A stretch of 64,000 bases of DNA from JAEULH01 sp963746275 (GTDB taxonomy: Bacteria > Pseudomonadota > Alphaproteobacteria > Rhodospirillales > Defluviicoccaceae). The stretch covers positions 1 through 64,000 of the forward strand of contig CAVVAX010000028.1 in the NCBI GenBank assembly GCA_963746275.1, read 5' to 3'. The translations under genes and the position numbers were made by a program. How positions within the stretch are numbered: position 1 is the stretch's first letter; the number at the start of each line of letters is the position of its first letter. The notes under the pieces are model-generated. The model searched no databases. It saw only the letters and a program-made list of their open reading frames with translations, and had not been told where the DNA came from. Positions 18,094 through 26,699 of this stretch are shown in pieces.

Positions 18094-19329
18094 CCGCGCT
18101 GGCCAGCGTTCTCGGCAAGCCGGCCAAGGCCAAGCCGTTCGCCGCCTTCGTCGCCGACGACGACAGCCGCGAGGCGGTCATGCAGGCGGCGGCCGAGGTC
18201 GCCATCGCGAATCCGTCGGTCGCCAGCGGCAACGTCGCCGAGGCCATCCGCCGGCTCGCGCAACGCGCCGACGCCACAGCTTCTCCTCGTCGATCTCTCC
18301 GGCGCTGCCGATCCGATGGCCGACATCGGCGCCCTGGCCGACGTCTGCGACGAGGGCACGCGCGTCATCGCCATCGGCGACGTCAACGATATCGCCCTCT
18401 ATCGGGCGCTCATCGGCTTCGGCGTCCACGACTATCTGGTCAAACCGCTGGACCCAGCCTCGCTCGCCGCCAGCATCGGCCGCGCCAAGGATGGGCCGCA
18501 GCCGGCAGCGGAGCCCGCGGCTGCCACCGCCGGCCGCATCGTCGCCGTCGTCGGCGCCCGCGGCGGCGTCGGCGCCACCACCATCGCCGTCAACATCGCC
18601 TGGATGCTCGCCCACGAGCAGCGCAAGCGCGTGGCCCTCGTCGATCTCGACCTGTTCTTCGGCAGTTGCGGCCTCACCCTCGACCTGGAGATGGGCCGGG
18701 GTTTCCGCGAGGCGCTGGAGAACCCATCGCGTATCGACGGGCTGTTCATCGAGCGGGCGATGATCCGCGCCAGCGAGAACCTGTTCGTCCTCAGCGCCGA
18801 GGAGGCGCTGGATTACGCCATCGCCTTCGACCCCTCGGCCATCGAGCTGCTGCTCGAGCACTTGCGCCGGGACTTCGACGCGGTCGTCGTCGACCTGCCC
18901 CGGTTCGGCGCCCGCACCCAAACGGCGATCATGACGCCGCCGTGCTCCATCGTGCTGGTCTCCGAGCCATCGCTGGCCGGCATGCGCGACACCCAGCGGC
19001 TGGTGAAGCTGTTCACCAGCCTTGCGCCCAAGGCCGAGCTCAGCGTCGTCCTCAACCGCGTCGGCGCCAACAAGGGCGCCGAGCTGGCGCTTGCCGACTT
19101 CGAGACCGGCGCCGAGACCAAGGCCAGCATCATCGTCCCGTTCGAGCCGAAGATCCTGGCCGCGACCGCCGGCACCGGCAAGCCGCTGGCGAAGGTCGCA
19201 AGCAGGGCGAAGAGCACGGCGGCGCTCCGCGCGCTCACCGCCCGCGTGGGCGGCAGCCAGCAACAGCGGGCGGGGCAGCCGCCGTTCTGGCAGAAGTGGC
19301 TGTCGCTCGCCGCCAAGCCGAAGGCCTAG
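18090..19329 (+). CDS. cpaE: Pilus assembly ATPase-like protein CpaE (frameshifted)
   Basis: A MinD/ParA-like protein that positions the pilus machine at the pole in species studied. The N-terminal receiver-like domain includes LLLVDLSGAADPMADIGAL and DYLVKPLDPASLAA. The ATPase domain has the deviant Walker A region VVGARGGVGATTIAVNIAW, in which Lys is replaced by Ala as is common in CpaE. ALVDLDLFFGSCGLTLDLEMGRG and AVVVDLPRF follow. The frame changes near 18278, where dropping one base gives APQLLLVDLSG. Span is 1 modulo 3, about 412 residues. Confidence 0.88.
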
Positions 19330-19333
19330 CATC

Positions 19334-21088
19334 ATGTTTGGTCGCAGGCCGAACACGGTGGTGCCGCTGCCGTCCGACCGGCCGGCGCGCGAGCAGGACG
19401 AGCGGCGGTCGCCGGAAAGGGGCAAGGCCGCGCCCGAACCGTTTGCCGCACCGCTATCGTCGGCGGAAAGCGCTCGGCTCGAGGACGAGCGGCGCAGCCT
19501 GACCGCGGCCCTGGCCGGCGGGCCCGGCATCGTCGACAAGATCGACTTCGACGCCGTCATCCAGAAGGTCCTGCCGATCGCACGCAAGCGGATCGAACTC
19601 AGCGAGGTCTTGCGGATCAGCCGCGGCAACCTCGCCACCATGATGAGCGACGTCGTCGACACGGTCTGCAACGACGACGCCCTTGGGCTGGATACGACCG
19701 AGCGGCGGCGGGTCGTCACCACCGTCGTCAACCGGCTGCTGGGCGAGGCCAAGCGGCATGTCCAGGGCACGCCCGCGGATACGGACGACGGCGCCGATCC
19801 AAACAAAAGCAAGATCATCGACCAGGCCAAGGCTCGGGTGCAGCCGATCCTCATGGACCGGATCGACGTCTCCAAGGCGGTGATGCTGCCGCCGAACGAG
19901 CTCGCGACGCAGATCGGCGAGGTCGTCGGCGAGATCCTCGGCGACGAAAAGATTCAGCTCAACAGCAGCGAGCAGCGGGACCTGGTTACCACCCTGCTCA
20001 ACGATCTCCTCGGGCTCGGCCCGCTCGAGGTGCTGCTGGCCGACGACAAGGTGACCGACATCATGGTCAACGGGCCGAAGCAGATCTACGTCGAGCGCGG
20101 CGGCAAGCTGACGCTGACGGACGTCACCTTCCGCGACGACGCCCACGTCATGAACATCGCGACCCGCATCGTCAGCCGTATCGGCCGCCGCGTCGACGAG
20201 TCGACGCCGCTGGTCGACGCCCGGCTCCAGGACGGCTCGCGCGTCAACATCATCATCCCGCCGCTCGCCCTCGACGGCCCGACCATCTCCATCCGCAAGT
20301 TCGCCAAGCAGAAGATCACGCTGGATAAGATGGAGGGGCAGGGCAACATCTCCGGCCCCATGTCGACGGTGTTGAAGATCGCCTCGCGCTGCCGGCTGAA
20401 CCTCGTGATCTCGGGCGGCACCGGCTCGGGCAAGACCACGCTGCTCAACGCCATGTCGCGGATGATCGACAATGGCGAGCGCATCGTCACCATCGAGGAC
20501 GCGGCCGAGCTGCAGTTGCAGCAGCCCCATGTCGTCCGCCTGGAGACCCGCTCGCCGAACCTCGAGGGCAACGGCGAGATCACCCAGCGCGACCTGGTCA
20601 AGAACGCGCTGCGCATGCGCCCCGACCGCATCATCCTCGGCGAGATTCGCGCCGGCGAGGCGCTGGACATGCTGCAGGCGATGAACACCGGCCACGACGG
20701 CTCGATGTGCACCCTGCACGCCAACCGCCCCCGCGAGGCTCTGACCCGGCTGGAGAACATGGTGGCGATGACTGGGGTGAAGCTGCCGCACGAGGCGGTA
20801 CGCGCCCAGATCGCCGGCGCCGTCAACATGGTCGTCCAGATCGCCCGCATGCGCGACGGCGTGCGCCGCGTGACCCACATCACCGAGGTCGTCGGCATGG
20901 AAGGCGAGGTCATCACCACCCAGGACCTGTTCACCTTCGAGTTCGAGGGGGAGGACACCTCGGGCCGGCTGATCGGCCGGTTCAAGGGCTCGGGCCTGCG
21001 CCCGCACTTCACCGCACGGGCGGAGTACTTCGGCCTCGACCGCGCCCTGCTCGAGGCAGTGAGCGCCGAGGACGGATACAGCCGATGA
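19334..21088 (+). CDS. cpaF: Pilus assembly secretion ATPase CpaF/TadA
   Basis: The hexameric ATPase that powers Flp pilus assembly at the inner membrane. The variable N-terminal 140 residues are followed by the conserved N-domain LLNDLLGLGPLEVLLADDKVTDIMVNG. The Walker A box is ISGGTGSGKTTLLNA, the Asp box region is IVTIEDAAELQLQ, and Walker B is RPDRIILGEIRAGEA. The His box is MCTLHANRPREALTRLE. The ATG at 19334 is 4 bp after the cpaE stop. Length is 584 residues, somewhat longer than typical CpaF. The frame is intact, and the 3' end overlaps tadB by four bases. Confidence 0.93.
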   Translation: MFGRRPNTVVPLPSDRPAREQDERRSPERGKAAPEPFAAPLSSAESARLEDERRSLTAALAGGPGIVDKIDFDAVIQKVLPIARKRIELSEVLRISRGNLATMMSDVVDTVCNDDALGLDTTERRRVVTTVVNRLLGEAKRHVQGTPADTDDGADPNKSKIIDQAKARVQPILMDRIDVSKAVMLPPNELATQIGEVVGEILGDEKIQLNSSEQRDLVTTLLNDLLGLGPLEVLLADDKVTDIMVNGPKQIYVERGGKLTLTDVTFRDDAHVMNIATRIVSRIGRRVDESTPLVDARLQDGSRVNIIIPPLALDGPTISIRKFAKQKITLDKMEGQGNISGPMSTVLKIASRCRLNLVISGGTGSGKTTLLNAMSRMIDNGERIVTIEDAAELQLQQPHVVRLETRSPNLEGNGEITQRDLVKNALRMRPDRIILGEIRAGEALDMLQAMNTGHDGSMCTLHANRPREALTRLENMVAMTGVKLPHEAVRAQIAGAVNMVVQIARMRDGVRRVTHITEVVGMEGEVITTQDLFTFEFEGEDTSGRLIGRFKGSGLRPHFTARAEYFGLDRALLEAVSAEDGYSR

Positions 21089-22071
21089 GCCTGCCGGTCC
21101 TCGTCATCTTCATCGGCGCGCTGGCCGCCGCCGGTGCTCTGGCCGCGGCCTTCGCCGGCAACGGCGCCCAGGCCGGCTTACGCAAGCGGGCGAAGGCGCT
21201 GAACCGGGCCATGGCCGGGGTGCCTGCGAAGCCCGCCGCCGGCCGCTCGGCCCCGAACAGCGTCAAGCGCACCGAGGCGCACGGGCTGCCCTTCTTCGAG
21301 GCGTTGGCGCGCCGGCTCATGCCGCGCCAGGACGCCATCCGCGACCGGCTGGCGCGCACCGGCTATGCGATCGCGCCCGGCAGCTACGTCATGGCTTGTC
21401 TCGCCATCGCCGCCGCGACCGCCGGCGGCCTTTTTCTCACCAGCGGCATGCTGCCGCTCGCCGGCCTCGCCGGGATCGTCGCCGGCGCCGGGCTGCCCCA
21501 CTTCGCCGTCGGCTTTCTCGGCAACCGCCGCCGGGCGAGATTCGTCAATCAGCTTCCCGAGGCCATCGACCTGATCGTGCGCGGGCTGAAGTCGGGCCTG
21601 CCGGTGACCGAGTCCATGGCCGCCGTCGGCCGGGAGCTGGGCGCGCCGATCGGCCCGGAGTTCAGCCATATCAGCGACTGCGTGCGCTTCGGCCAGCCCT
21701 TCGACGATGTGCTGGGGGAGGCCGCCAGCCGCTTGCAGACGCCGGAGTTCAACTTCTTCGTCATCAGCCTGTCGATCCAGCGCGAGACCGGCGGCAACCT
21801 CGGCGAGACCCTCGGCAACCTGTCCGACATCATCCGCCGACGCCGGCAGATGCGGCTCAAGATCAAGGCTATGTCATCGGAGGCGAAGAGCAGCGCCATC
21901 ATCCTCGGCTCGCTGCCGTTCGCGCTGTGCGGGATCATCGGGGTGATGAGCCCCGACTACATCGCCGTGCTCTACACCGACCCCCGCGGCATGATGCTCG
22001 CCGGCGCCGGGCTGCTCAGCATCGGCATCGGCATCGGCATCATGGCAAAACTGATCCGGTTCGAGATATGA
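21085..22071 (+). CDS. tadB: Flp pilus platform protein TadB
   Basis: An inner-membrane GspF-domain protein that forms the assembly platform with TadC. There is one N-terminal membrane helix, two more around MACLAIAAATAGGLFLTSGM and LAGLAGIVAGAGLPHFAVGF, and a pair at the C-terminus. The GspF domain contains FVNQLPEAIDLIVRGLKSGL and FNFFVISLSIQRETGGNLGETLGNL, both diagnostic. It starts inside the cpaF stop codon (ATGA) and ends the same way at tadC, so the three are tightly coupled. The protein is 328 residues. Confidence 0.92.
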   Translation: MSLPVLVIFIGALAAAGALAAAFAGNGAQAGLRKRAKALNRAMAGVPAKPAAGRSAPNSVKRTEAHGLPFFEALARRLMPRQDAIRDRLARTGYAIAPGSYVMACLAIAAATAGGLFLTSGMLPLAGLAGIVAGAGLPHFAVGFLGNRRRARFVNQLPEAIDLIVRGLKSGLPVTESMAAVGRELGAPIGPEFSHISDCVRFGQPFDDVLGEAASRLQTPEFNFFVISLSIQRETGGNLGETLGNLSDIIRRRRQMRLKIKAMSSEAKSSAIILGSLPFALCGIIGVMSPDYIAVLYTDPRGMMLAGAGLLSIGIGIGIMAKLIRFEI

Positions 22072-23048
22072 GCGCGATGACTTGGCCCGCGGCGCTGCCG
22101 TTCTCGCCGGAGACCGCAATCACCGTCATGGCCGGGCTTGCGGCCTTCGGCATCGTCTGGGCGGCGTGGTCGGCGCTGATCGTCCCCGACCTGATGGGCA
22201 CGCGGGCGAAGCGGCTGCGCCGCCGCCAGGACGAGCTGCGCGCCGGCATGCTGTCCACCCGCCGGCAGGCGCAGCACAAGGCCGCCGCCATGGGGCTGAT
22301 GCGGCGCGTCACCCTGCGGCTGAACCTGCTGAAGGCCAAGACCGGGAGCAAGACCGTCGAGCGGCTGGCTCAGGCCGGCTGGCGGAGCAAGGACGCGCTC
22401 GTCATCTTCGTGTTCATGAAGCTGGTCCTGCCGTTCGTGTTCGCGGCCGGCGCCTTCTTCCTGTTCAACGTGATGCACCTGATCGAGCTGGACGAAACAA
22501 TGTCCATGCTGGCGCCGCTGGCCGGCCTCGGCCTCGGCGCCTACGCCCCGGAGATCTTCGTCAAAAACGCCATCACCAAGCGGCAGAAGCTGCTCCAGCT
22601 CGGCCTGCCAGACGCCATCGACCTGCTCGTCATCTGCGCCGAGGCCGGGCTCTCGCTGGACGCGGCGCTCAACCGCGTCTCCCACGAGATCCAGCGGGCG
22701 AGCCCGGAGATCGCCGAGGAGGTCGGGCTCACCGCGATCGAGCTCGGCTTCCTGCCCGAGCGGCGTCAGGCCCTGGACAATTTCCTGAAGCGCTGCCCGC
22801 TGCCGGCGGTGCGCGGCATCGTCAACACCCTGCTGCAGACCGAGAAGTACGGCACGCCGCTGGCCAACGCCCTGCGCGTCCTCGCCGCCGAGTACCGCGA
22901 GGAGCGCATGCTCAGGGCGGAGGCCAAGGCCGCCCGGCTGCCGGCGCTGCTGACGGTGCCGATGATCGTGTTCATCATGCCGTCGCTGTTCATCGTCATC
23001 ATCGGGCCGGCGGCGATCGGCATCATGGACAACTTCATCAACCGGTAG
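22068..23048 (+). CDS. tadC: Flp pilus platform protein TadC
   Basis: The second GspF-domain platform protein of the Flp system. Signature sequences are LPDAIDLLVICAEAGLSLDAAL and LDNFLKRCPLPAVRGIVNTLLQTEKYGTPLANALRVL. The C-terminal membrane helix is PMIVFIMPSLFIVIIGPAA. The ATG overlaps the tadB stop by four bases. This is the last plus-strand gene of the pilus operon. A palindromic repeat (23096-23125) follows and separates it from the convergent tadD. Confidence 0.92.
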   Translation: MSAMTWPAALPFSPETAITVMAGLAAFGIVWAAWSALIVPDLMGTRAKRLRRRQDELRAGMLSTRRQAQHKAAAMGLMRRVTLRLNLLKAKTGSKTVERLAQAGWRSKDALVIFVFMKLVLPFVFAAGAFFLFNVMHLIELDETMSMLAPLAGLGLGAYAPEIFVKNAITKRQKLLQLGLPDAIDLLVICAEAGLSLDAALNRVSHEIQRASPEIAEEVGLTAIELGFLPERRQALDNFLKRCPLPAVRGIVNTLLQTEKYGTPLANALRVLAAEYREERMLRAEAKAARLPALLTVPMIVFIMPSLFIVIIGPAAIGIMDNFINR

Positions 23049-23095
23049 CGCCAAGCGCGTCCGCGAAGGCCGTACCCGAAGGCCGTCGGAGCCGT

Positions 23096-23125
23096 AGGGC
23101 GGGTCGAGGCGAAGCCGGACCCGCC
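23096..23125 (-). repeat. Dispersed 30-bp palindromic repeat, copy 2
   Basis: The reverse complement of 14171-14200 with no mismatch over 30 bp. It lies between the convergent tadC and tadD genes. Its stem-loop could act as a bidirectional transcription end or mRNA-stabilising structure. Confidence 0.7.
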
Positions 23126-23157
23126 GGCCAGAGTGGGTTGCGCCCTGACGGCGGCCG

Positions 23158-23997
23158 CTACATTGCCGGCGGCAGGCCGAGGACGGTGGCGGCGAGCTCG
23201 CTGCCCGTCGCGCCACGCAGGCTGGCGAAGTAGTCGACGTTGGCGAATGCGTCTTGCTCGGAGAGGTCGCGGCGGAGCACGCCCACCGCCTGGTCCTCTT
23301 GGCCCGCGAGCGCCAGAACCAACGCCAGGTTCTGCCGGATCAGCCGGGTGTCGCCTGGGATCGCCGCGGTTTCGCGCAGGAGCGATAAGGCCTCCGCAAC
23401 GTCGCCTCCAAGGGCCAGCGACAAACCGAGGTTGTTGCGCAGAGACAGGTTGTCCGGCGCCCGCTCCATCGCGTCGATGTAGCTCTGCTGCGCCGCCTCG
23501 TGGTCGCCGGCGAGGTCCAGCGCGATGCCGAGGCCGTTGTGCAGGCGGAAGTCCGCCGGATCGATGGCGATGGCGGAGCGGTAGTGCTGCGCCGCCAACT
23601 CCGGCCGATTGAGCCTCACCAGCACGCCGGCGAAGCCGCGATGGGCGGCGAGCGATCGCGGTTCCAGCGCCACCGCCCGGCGGTAGGCATCGGCGGCCTG
23701 ATCGTAGGCGGCCGCGGCGACCGCCGTCTCCGCCAGCCCGATGAGCGGCGCCGGATCGGCTGGGGCGAGCGCATGCGCGCGCTCATAAAGCGACGCCGCG
23801 GCCGCCGGATCGCCGCCGGCGCGGGTCCGCTCGGCGATGCGCAGGAGCTGGGCGAGCTGGCTGTCGTGGTCCGCGGCCGAGCTCTGGTCCGGTCCCTGCG
23901 CCACTCCGGCGCAGCCGCCGAGGCCGGTCGCCACCGCGAGGGCCATGGCTACACCGGCAGCAAGCTGGCGGCGTCGCGCAGCACGGATGTTCGTCAT
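23158..23997 (-). CDS. tadD: TadD-like tetratricopeptide lipoprotein
   Basis: A 279-residue lipoprotein with tetratricopeptide repeats, matching TadD, the pilotin-like factor for the Flp secretin. The signal sequence leads to the lipobox LGGC at about residues 26-29 (GLGGCAGVA). Repeats include AASLYERAHALAPADPAPLI, AADAYRRAVALEPRSLAAHR, AAQHYRSAIAIDPADFRLHN and AQQSYIDAMERAPDNLSLRN. It lies convergent to tadC at the end of the pilus locus. The assignment as TadD rather than another TPR protein rests on this context. Confidence 0.82.
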   Translation of the reverse strand: MTNIRAARRRQLAAGVAMALAVATGLGGCAGVAQGPDQSSAADHDSQLAQLLRIAERTRAGGDPAAAASLYERAHALAPADPAPLIGLAETAVAAAAYDQAADAYRRAVALEPRSLAAHRGFAGVLVRLNRPELAAQHYRSAIAIDPADFRLHNGLGIALDLAGDHEAAQQSYIDAMERAPDNLSLRNNLGLSLALGGDVAEALSLLRETAAIPGDTRLIRQNLALVLALAGQEDQAVGVLRRDLSEQDAFANVDYFASLRGATGSELAATVLGLPPAM

Positions 23998-24141
23998 GCA
24001 CAGTCTCCGGGGTCCGCAATGGCGGCCACGGCCTCATTAAACACCGGCACTATTAGGAGAAGCTTAATCGAAGACCGCTAAAAATCACGCTGTCCTGCGG
24101 CGCGGGGCCGGTGGATCTATTGGAACGGCGGAAGCATACGG

Positions 24142-24609
24142 ATGATCATCGTAAAGAAAGAGTACCTGGAGCTGACCCGGCTGATCGAGAGACTGCACCG
24201 GCGCTTTCTCGATCTCATCCGCGCCGAGCTGAACCGTCTCGGCATGCGGGACATCAACAGCGTCCAGGCGCTGCTGCTCGCCAACATCGGCGACGAGCAG
24301 ATCGCCATCCGCGACCTAGTCGAGCGCGGCTACTACCAGGGTTCCAACGTCTCCTACAACGTCAAGAAGCTGGCCGATATGGGTTACCTCGAGCAGGAGC
24401 GCTCGACCCACGACCGCCGCTCGGTGAGCATAAGCCTCACCGCGAAGGCACTGTCCGTGGTCGGCAACATCCGCGACCTGGAGAAGAAGATCGCGGCCCA
24501 GCTCGACGAGGAGAAGTTCGGCACGGCCGAGATCGAAGGCGTCTGCGACGCGCTACGGCGGGTCGAGCGGACCTGGAGCGACTACGTCCACTACGGCCGC
24601 CGCGAGTAG
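24142..24609 (+). CDS. MarR-family transcriptional regulator (LdtR-like)
   Basis: A 155-residue winged-helix regulator. The helix-turn-helix region is QIAIRDLVERGYYQGSNVSY and the wing is LEQERSTHDRRSVSISLT. The sequence closely resembles the conserved alphaproteobacterial regulator LdtR, which in Liberibacter and Sinorhizobium controls an L,D-transpeptidase and stress tolerance. That link is from the family, not from this window. The 3' end overlaps the convergent gmhB by 19 bases. Confidence 0.8.
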   Translation: MIIVKKEYLELTRLIERLHRRFLDLIRAELNRLGMRDINSVQALLLANIGDEQIAIRDLVERGYYQGSNVSYNVKKLADMGYLEQERSTHDRRSVSISLTAKALSVVGNIRDLEKKIAAQLDEEKFGTAEIEGVCDALRRVERTWSDYVHYGRRE

Positions 24610-25220
24610 CCTACGCCTCCTTCGCGCCGCTCCGAACGAGCAGCGGGCAGCGCATCGAGGGCGTCGGCGATGCTGGCGGCCTCCAGCACGCGATAGCCGC
24701 AGGAAAAGGCGCGGGCCGCCTCGCGTTCGCCGGGCTCGCTACCCCATCCGGTCGCTACATGCATCCCGCCCGCAAGCCCGGCGGCGCGGCCGGCGGCGAC
24801 GTCGCCGGCGCGGTCGCCGATGATCCACGAGCCGGCCAGGTCGACGGCAAGTGCCTCTCCCGCACGGCGCAGCAGGCCCGGGTTCGGCTTGCGCGCCGGA
24901 TGATCCGGATGCTGGAAGGGCGCCCGGCCGTCGCGGTGGAAGGGGCAGGCGAGCACCGCGTCGATGCGGGCGCCGCGCTCGGCGAGCAGGCTCTCGATCC
25001 GCTCTTCGACGGCGAGGAGCTCCGCCCAACCGAACAGGCCGCGGCCGATCCCCGACTGGTTGGTGACGACGATCACGGGGACGCCGAGCCCATTGGCGCG
25101 AGCGATCACCGCCGCAGCGCCGGGGATCAGGCGCACGTCTTCCGGGCGGCGGAGATGGCCGACCTCCTCGACGATGGTGCCGTCGCGATCGAGGAACAGC
25201 GCCGGCCGCGAGGCCGGCAT
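24591..25220 (-). CDS. gmhB: D-glycero-D-manno-heptose 1,7-bisphosphate phosphatase (HAD family)
   Basis: A HAD-superfamily phosphatase in ADP-heptose synthesis for lipopolysaccharide core. The catalytic motif LFLDRDGTIVEEVGHL is at residues 8-23. VIVVTNQSGIGRGLF is motif 2, and the Cys/His zinc region is ACPFHRDG...HPDHPARKPNPGLL. SWIIGDRAGDVAAGRAAG is motif 4. I chose the ATG at 25220 because it directly precedes the phosphatase fold. Length is 209 residues. It is probably cotranscribed with badI upstream (74 bp gap). A histidinol-phosphatase-like role is the main alternative. Confidence 0.82.
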   Translation of the reverse strand: MPASRPALFLDRDGTIVEEVGHLRRPEDVRLIPGAAAVIARANGLGVPVIVVTNQSGIGRGLFGWAELLAVEERIESLLAERGARIDAVLACPFHRDGRAPFQHPDHPARKPNPGLLRRAGEALAVDLAGSWIIGDRAGDVAAGRAAGLAGGMHVATGWGSEPGEREAARAFSCGYRVLEAASIADALDALPAARSERREGGVGYSRRP

Positions 25221-25294
25221 TCCCGGCGCCGCCTCGGCGCGGCGAATCCAGATGCCGTCGCTGCCGTACAGGCCAGCCCGCGCCGGCGACGCGC

Positions 25295-26086
25295 TCAGCG
25301 GACGAACTTGCGGAACTCCGGCTTGCGCTTCTCCTTGAAGGCCTGCACGCCCTCCTGCGACTCCGCCGTGCCGTAGAACATGTTGACGGCCTGCAGGCCC
25401 ATGCCGGAGATGCCGGCAATGCTGGCGGTATCCGCGTTGAAGGAACGCTTGGCGATGGCAATCGCGGTCGGGCTCTTCTCCAGGATCTCGTCGCACCAGG
25501 CACGGACCTCGGCATCGAGATGGTCGTCGGGAACCACGGTGTTGCACAGGCCCATGGCCAAGGCCTCGCGGGCGCTGTAGCGCCGGCACAGGTACCAGAC
25601 CTCGCGGGCGCGCTTCTCGCCGATGCAACGCGCCATGTAGGCCGTGCCGAAGCCCGGATCGACCGAGCCCACCTTGGGTCCGACCTGACCGAAGACGGCG
25701 CTTTCGCCGGCGATGGTGAGATCGCAGAGCAGCGCCAGGACGTGGCCGCCGCCGATGGCGTAGCCCTGGACGCGGGCGATGACCGGCTTCGGCACGTCGC
25801 GGATCACCGACTGCATTTCTTCCAGCGGCAGGCCGATGATGCCGCGGCCGTCGTATTGTCCCTCGTGTGCGGACTGGTCGCCGCCGGTGCAGAAGGCCTT
25901 AGGGCCGGCGCCGGTCAAGACGATGACGCCGATGCTCTTGTCCCAGCCGGCGCGGTGGAACGCCGCGATCAGCTCCTCGCAGGTCTGGGCGCGGAAGGCG
26001 TTGTACTTGTCCGGACGGTTGATGGTGATGGTGGCGACGCCATCCTCGACCTCGAAGAGGATGTCCTCGTAAACGATCTCCGCCAT
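25295..26086 (-). CDS. badI: 2-ketocyclohexanecarboxyl-CoA hydrolase-like crotonase
   Basis: A 263-residue crotonase-superfamily protein. BadI opens the ring of 2-ketocyclohexane-carboxyl-CoA during anaerobic benzoate and cyclohexanecarboxylate breakdown. Distinctive segments are GPKAFCTGGDQSAHEGQYDG, RDVPKPVIARVQGYAIGGGH and FGQVGPKVGSVDPGFGTAYM, plus the end EKRKPEFRKFVR. They match BadI more closely than the related menaquinone enzyme MenB. No other benzoate-pathway gene is in the window, so the pathway role is uncertain. The frame is intact. Confidence 0.75.
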   Translation of the reverse strand: MAEIVYEDILFEVEDGVATITINRPDKYNAFRAQTCEELIAAFHRAGWDKSIGVIVLTGAGPKAFCTGGDQSAHEGQYDGRGIIGLPLEEMQSVIRDVPKPVIARVQGYAIGGGHVLALLCDLTIAGESAVFGQVGPKVGSVDPGFGTAYMARCIGEKRAREVWYLCRRYSAREALAMGLCNTVVPDDHLDAEVRAWCDEILEKSPTAIAIAKRSFNADTASIAGISGMGLQAVNMFYGTAESQEGVQAFKEKRKPEFRKFVR

Positions 26087-26220
26087 CTCCGCTCTCCCTC
26101 ACGCCCGGCCTTGTCCGTGGCGGCGGATGATAGGTGCGGCCCATCGCGGGGTCAAACGAGGCGGCGGACGCAGTGCGGACGCGGCGGCAGGGCCAAACGC
26201 CAGCGTCAAGCCTTGCGGCG

Positions 26221-26265
26221 AGTGCAAGTACGGACTAGCATAATCCATCAGTGCGTATTCGGACT
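26221..26265. promoter_or_regulatory. Direct-repeat operator upstream of the RES/Xre toxin-antitoxin pair
   Basis: AGTGCAAGTACGGACT (26221-26236) and AGTGCGTATTCGGACT (26250-26265) match at 12 of 16 positions and lie 29 bp apart, close to three helical turns. The AT-rich spacer contains CATAAT, a plausible -10 element. The site ends 17 bp before the antitoxin ATG. This arrangement fits autoregulation by the Xre-type antitoxin. Confidence 0.5.
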
Positions 26266-26282
26266 CTCAGCGAGCATGGACA

Positions 26283-26699
26283 ATGACCGGCGTGGCGGCG
26301 CCATCCAGAACAGCCGATGTCGGCTTCGACCGGCGCAGCCTGTCGGGCCCGGCGCTGCGCACCTTCTTCCGTATCGCCGCAGCCTGGGGGCTTTCCGTCG
26401 ACGAGCAGATGACCCTGCTCGGGCTGACCGCCCGCTCGACCTACTTCAAGTGGAAGAAGGGCGAGGACGCGGTCCTGCCCAAGGACACGCTCGAGCGCAT
26501 CTCCTACATCCTCGGCATCTACAAGGCCCTGCAGATCCTGCTTCCCGACCCGGCGGCGGCCGATGCGTGGGTCCGGCAGGCCAACGACGCGCCGACCTTC
26601 GCCGGCGGCTCGGCGCTGGACCGCATGCTCTCCGGCCGGGTCGCCGACCTCTACGTCGTTCGCCTGTACCTGGACGCCCAGCGTAGCGGCTGGGCGTGA
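26283..26699 (+). CDS. Xre/MbcA/ParS-type antitoxin
   Basis: A 138-residue antitoxin of the COG5642 group. The N-terminal Xre-like helix-turn-helix covers LRTFFRIAAAWGLSVDEQMT and LLGLTARSTYFKWKKGE. The C-terminal DUF2384 toxin-binding domain follows, with RISYILGIYKALQILLPD and NDAPTFAGGSALDRMLSGRV. Its stop codon overlaps the GTG start of the RES toxin. In the family the antitoxin blocks the toxin active site and represses the operon. Confidence 0.88.
   Translation: MTGVAAPSRTADVGFDRRSLSGPALRTFFRIAAAWGLSVDEQMTLLGLTARSTYFKWKKGEDAVLPKDTLERISYILGIYKALQILLPDPAAADAWVRQANDAPTFAGGSALDRMLSGRVADLYVVRLYLDAQRSGWA

Noticed and set aside
19454..21007. 517-codon minus-strand open frame
   Set aside because: Antisense of cpaF, whose Walker motifs are intact; long antisense frames are expected at this GC content.
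25221..25628. N-terminal extension of gmhB to 25628
   Set aside because: The extra codons are antisense-frame readings of badI, which is on the same strand in another frame; the phosphatase fold begins right after the ATG at 25220.
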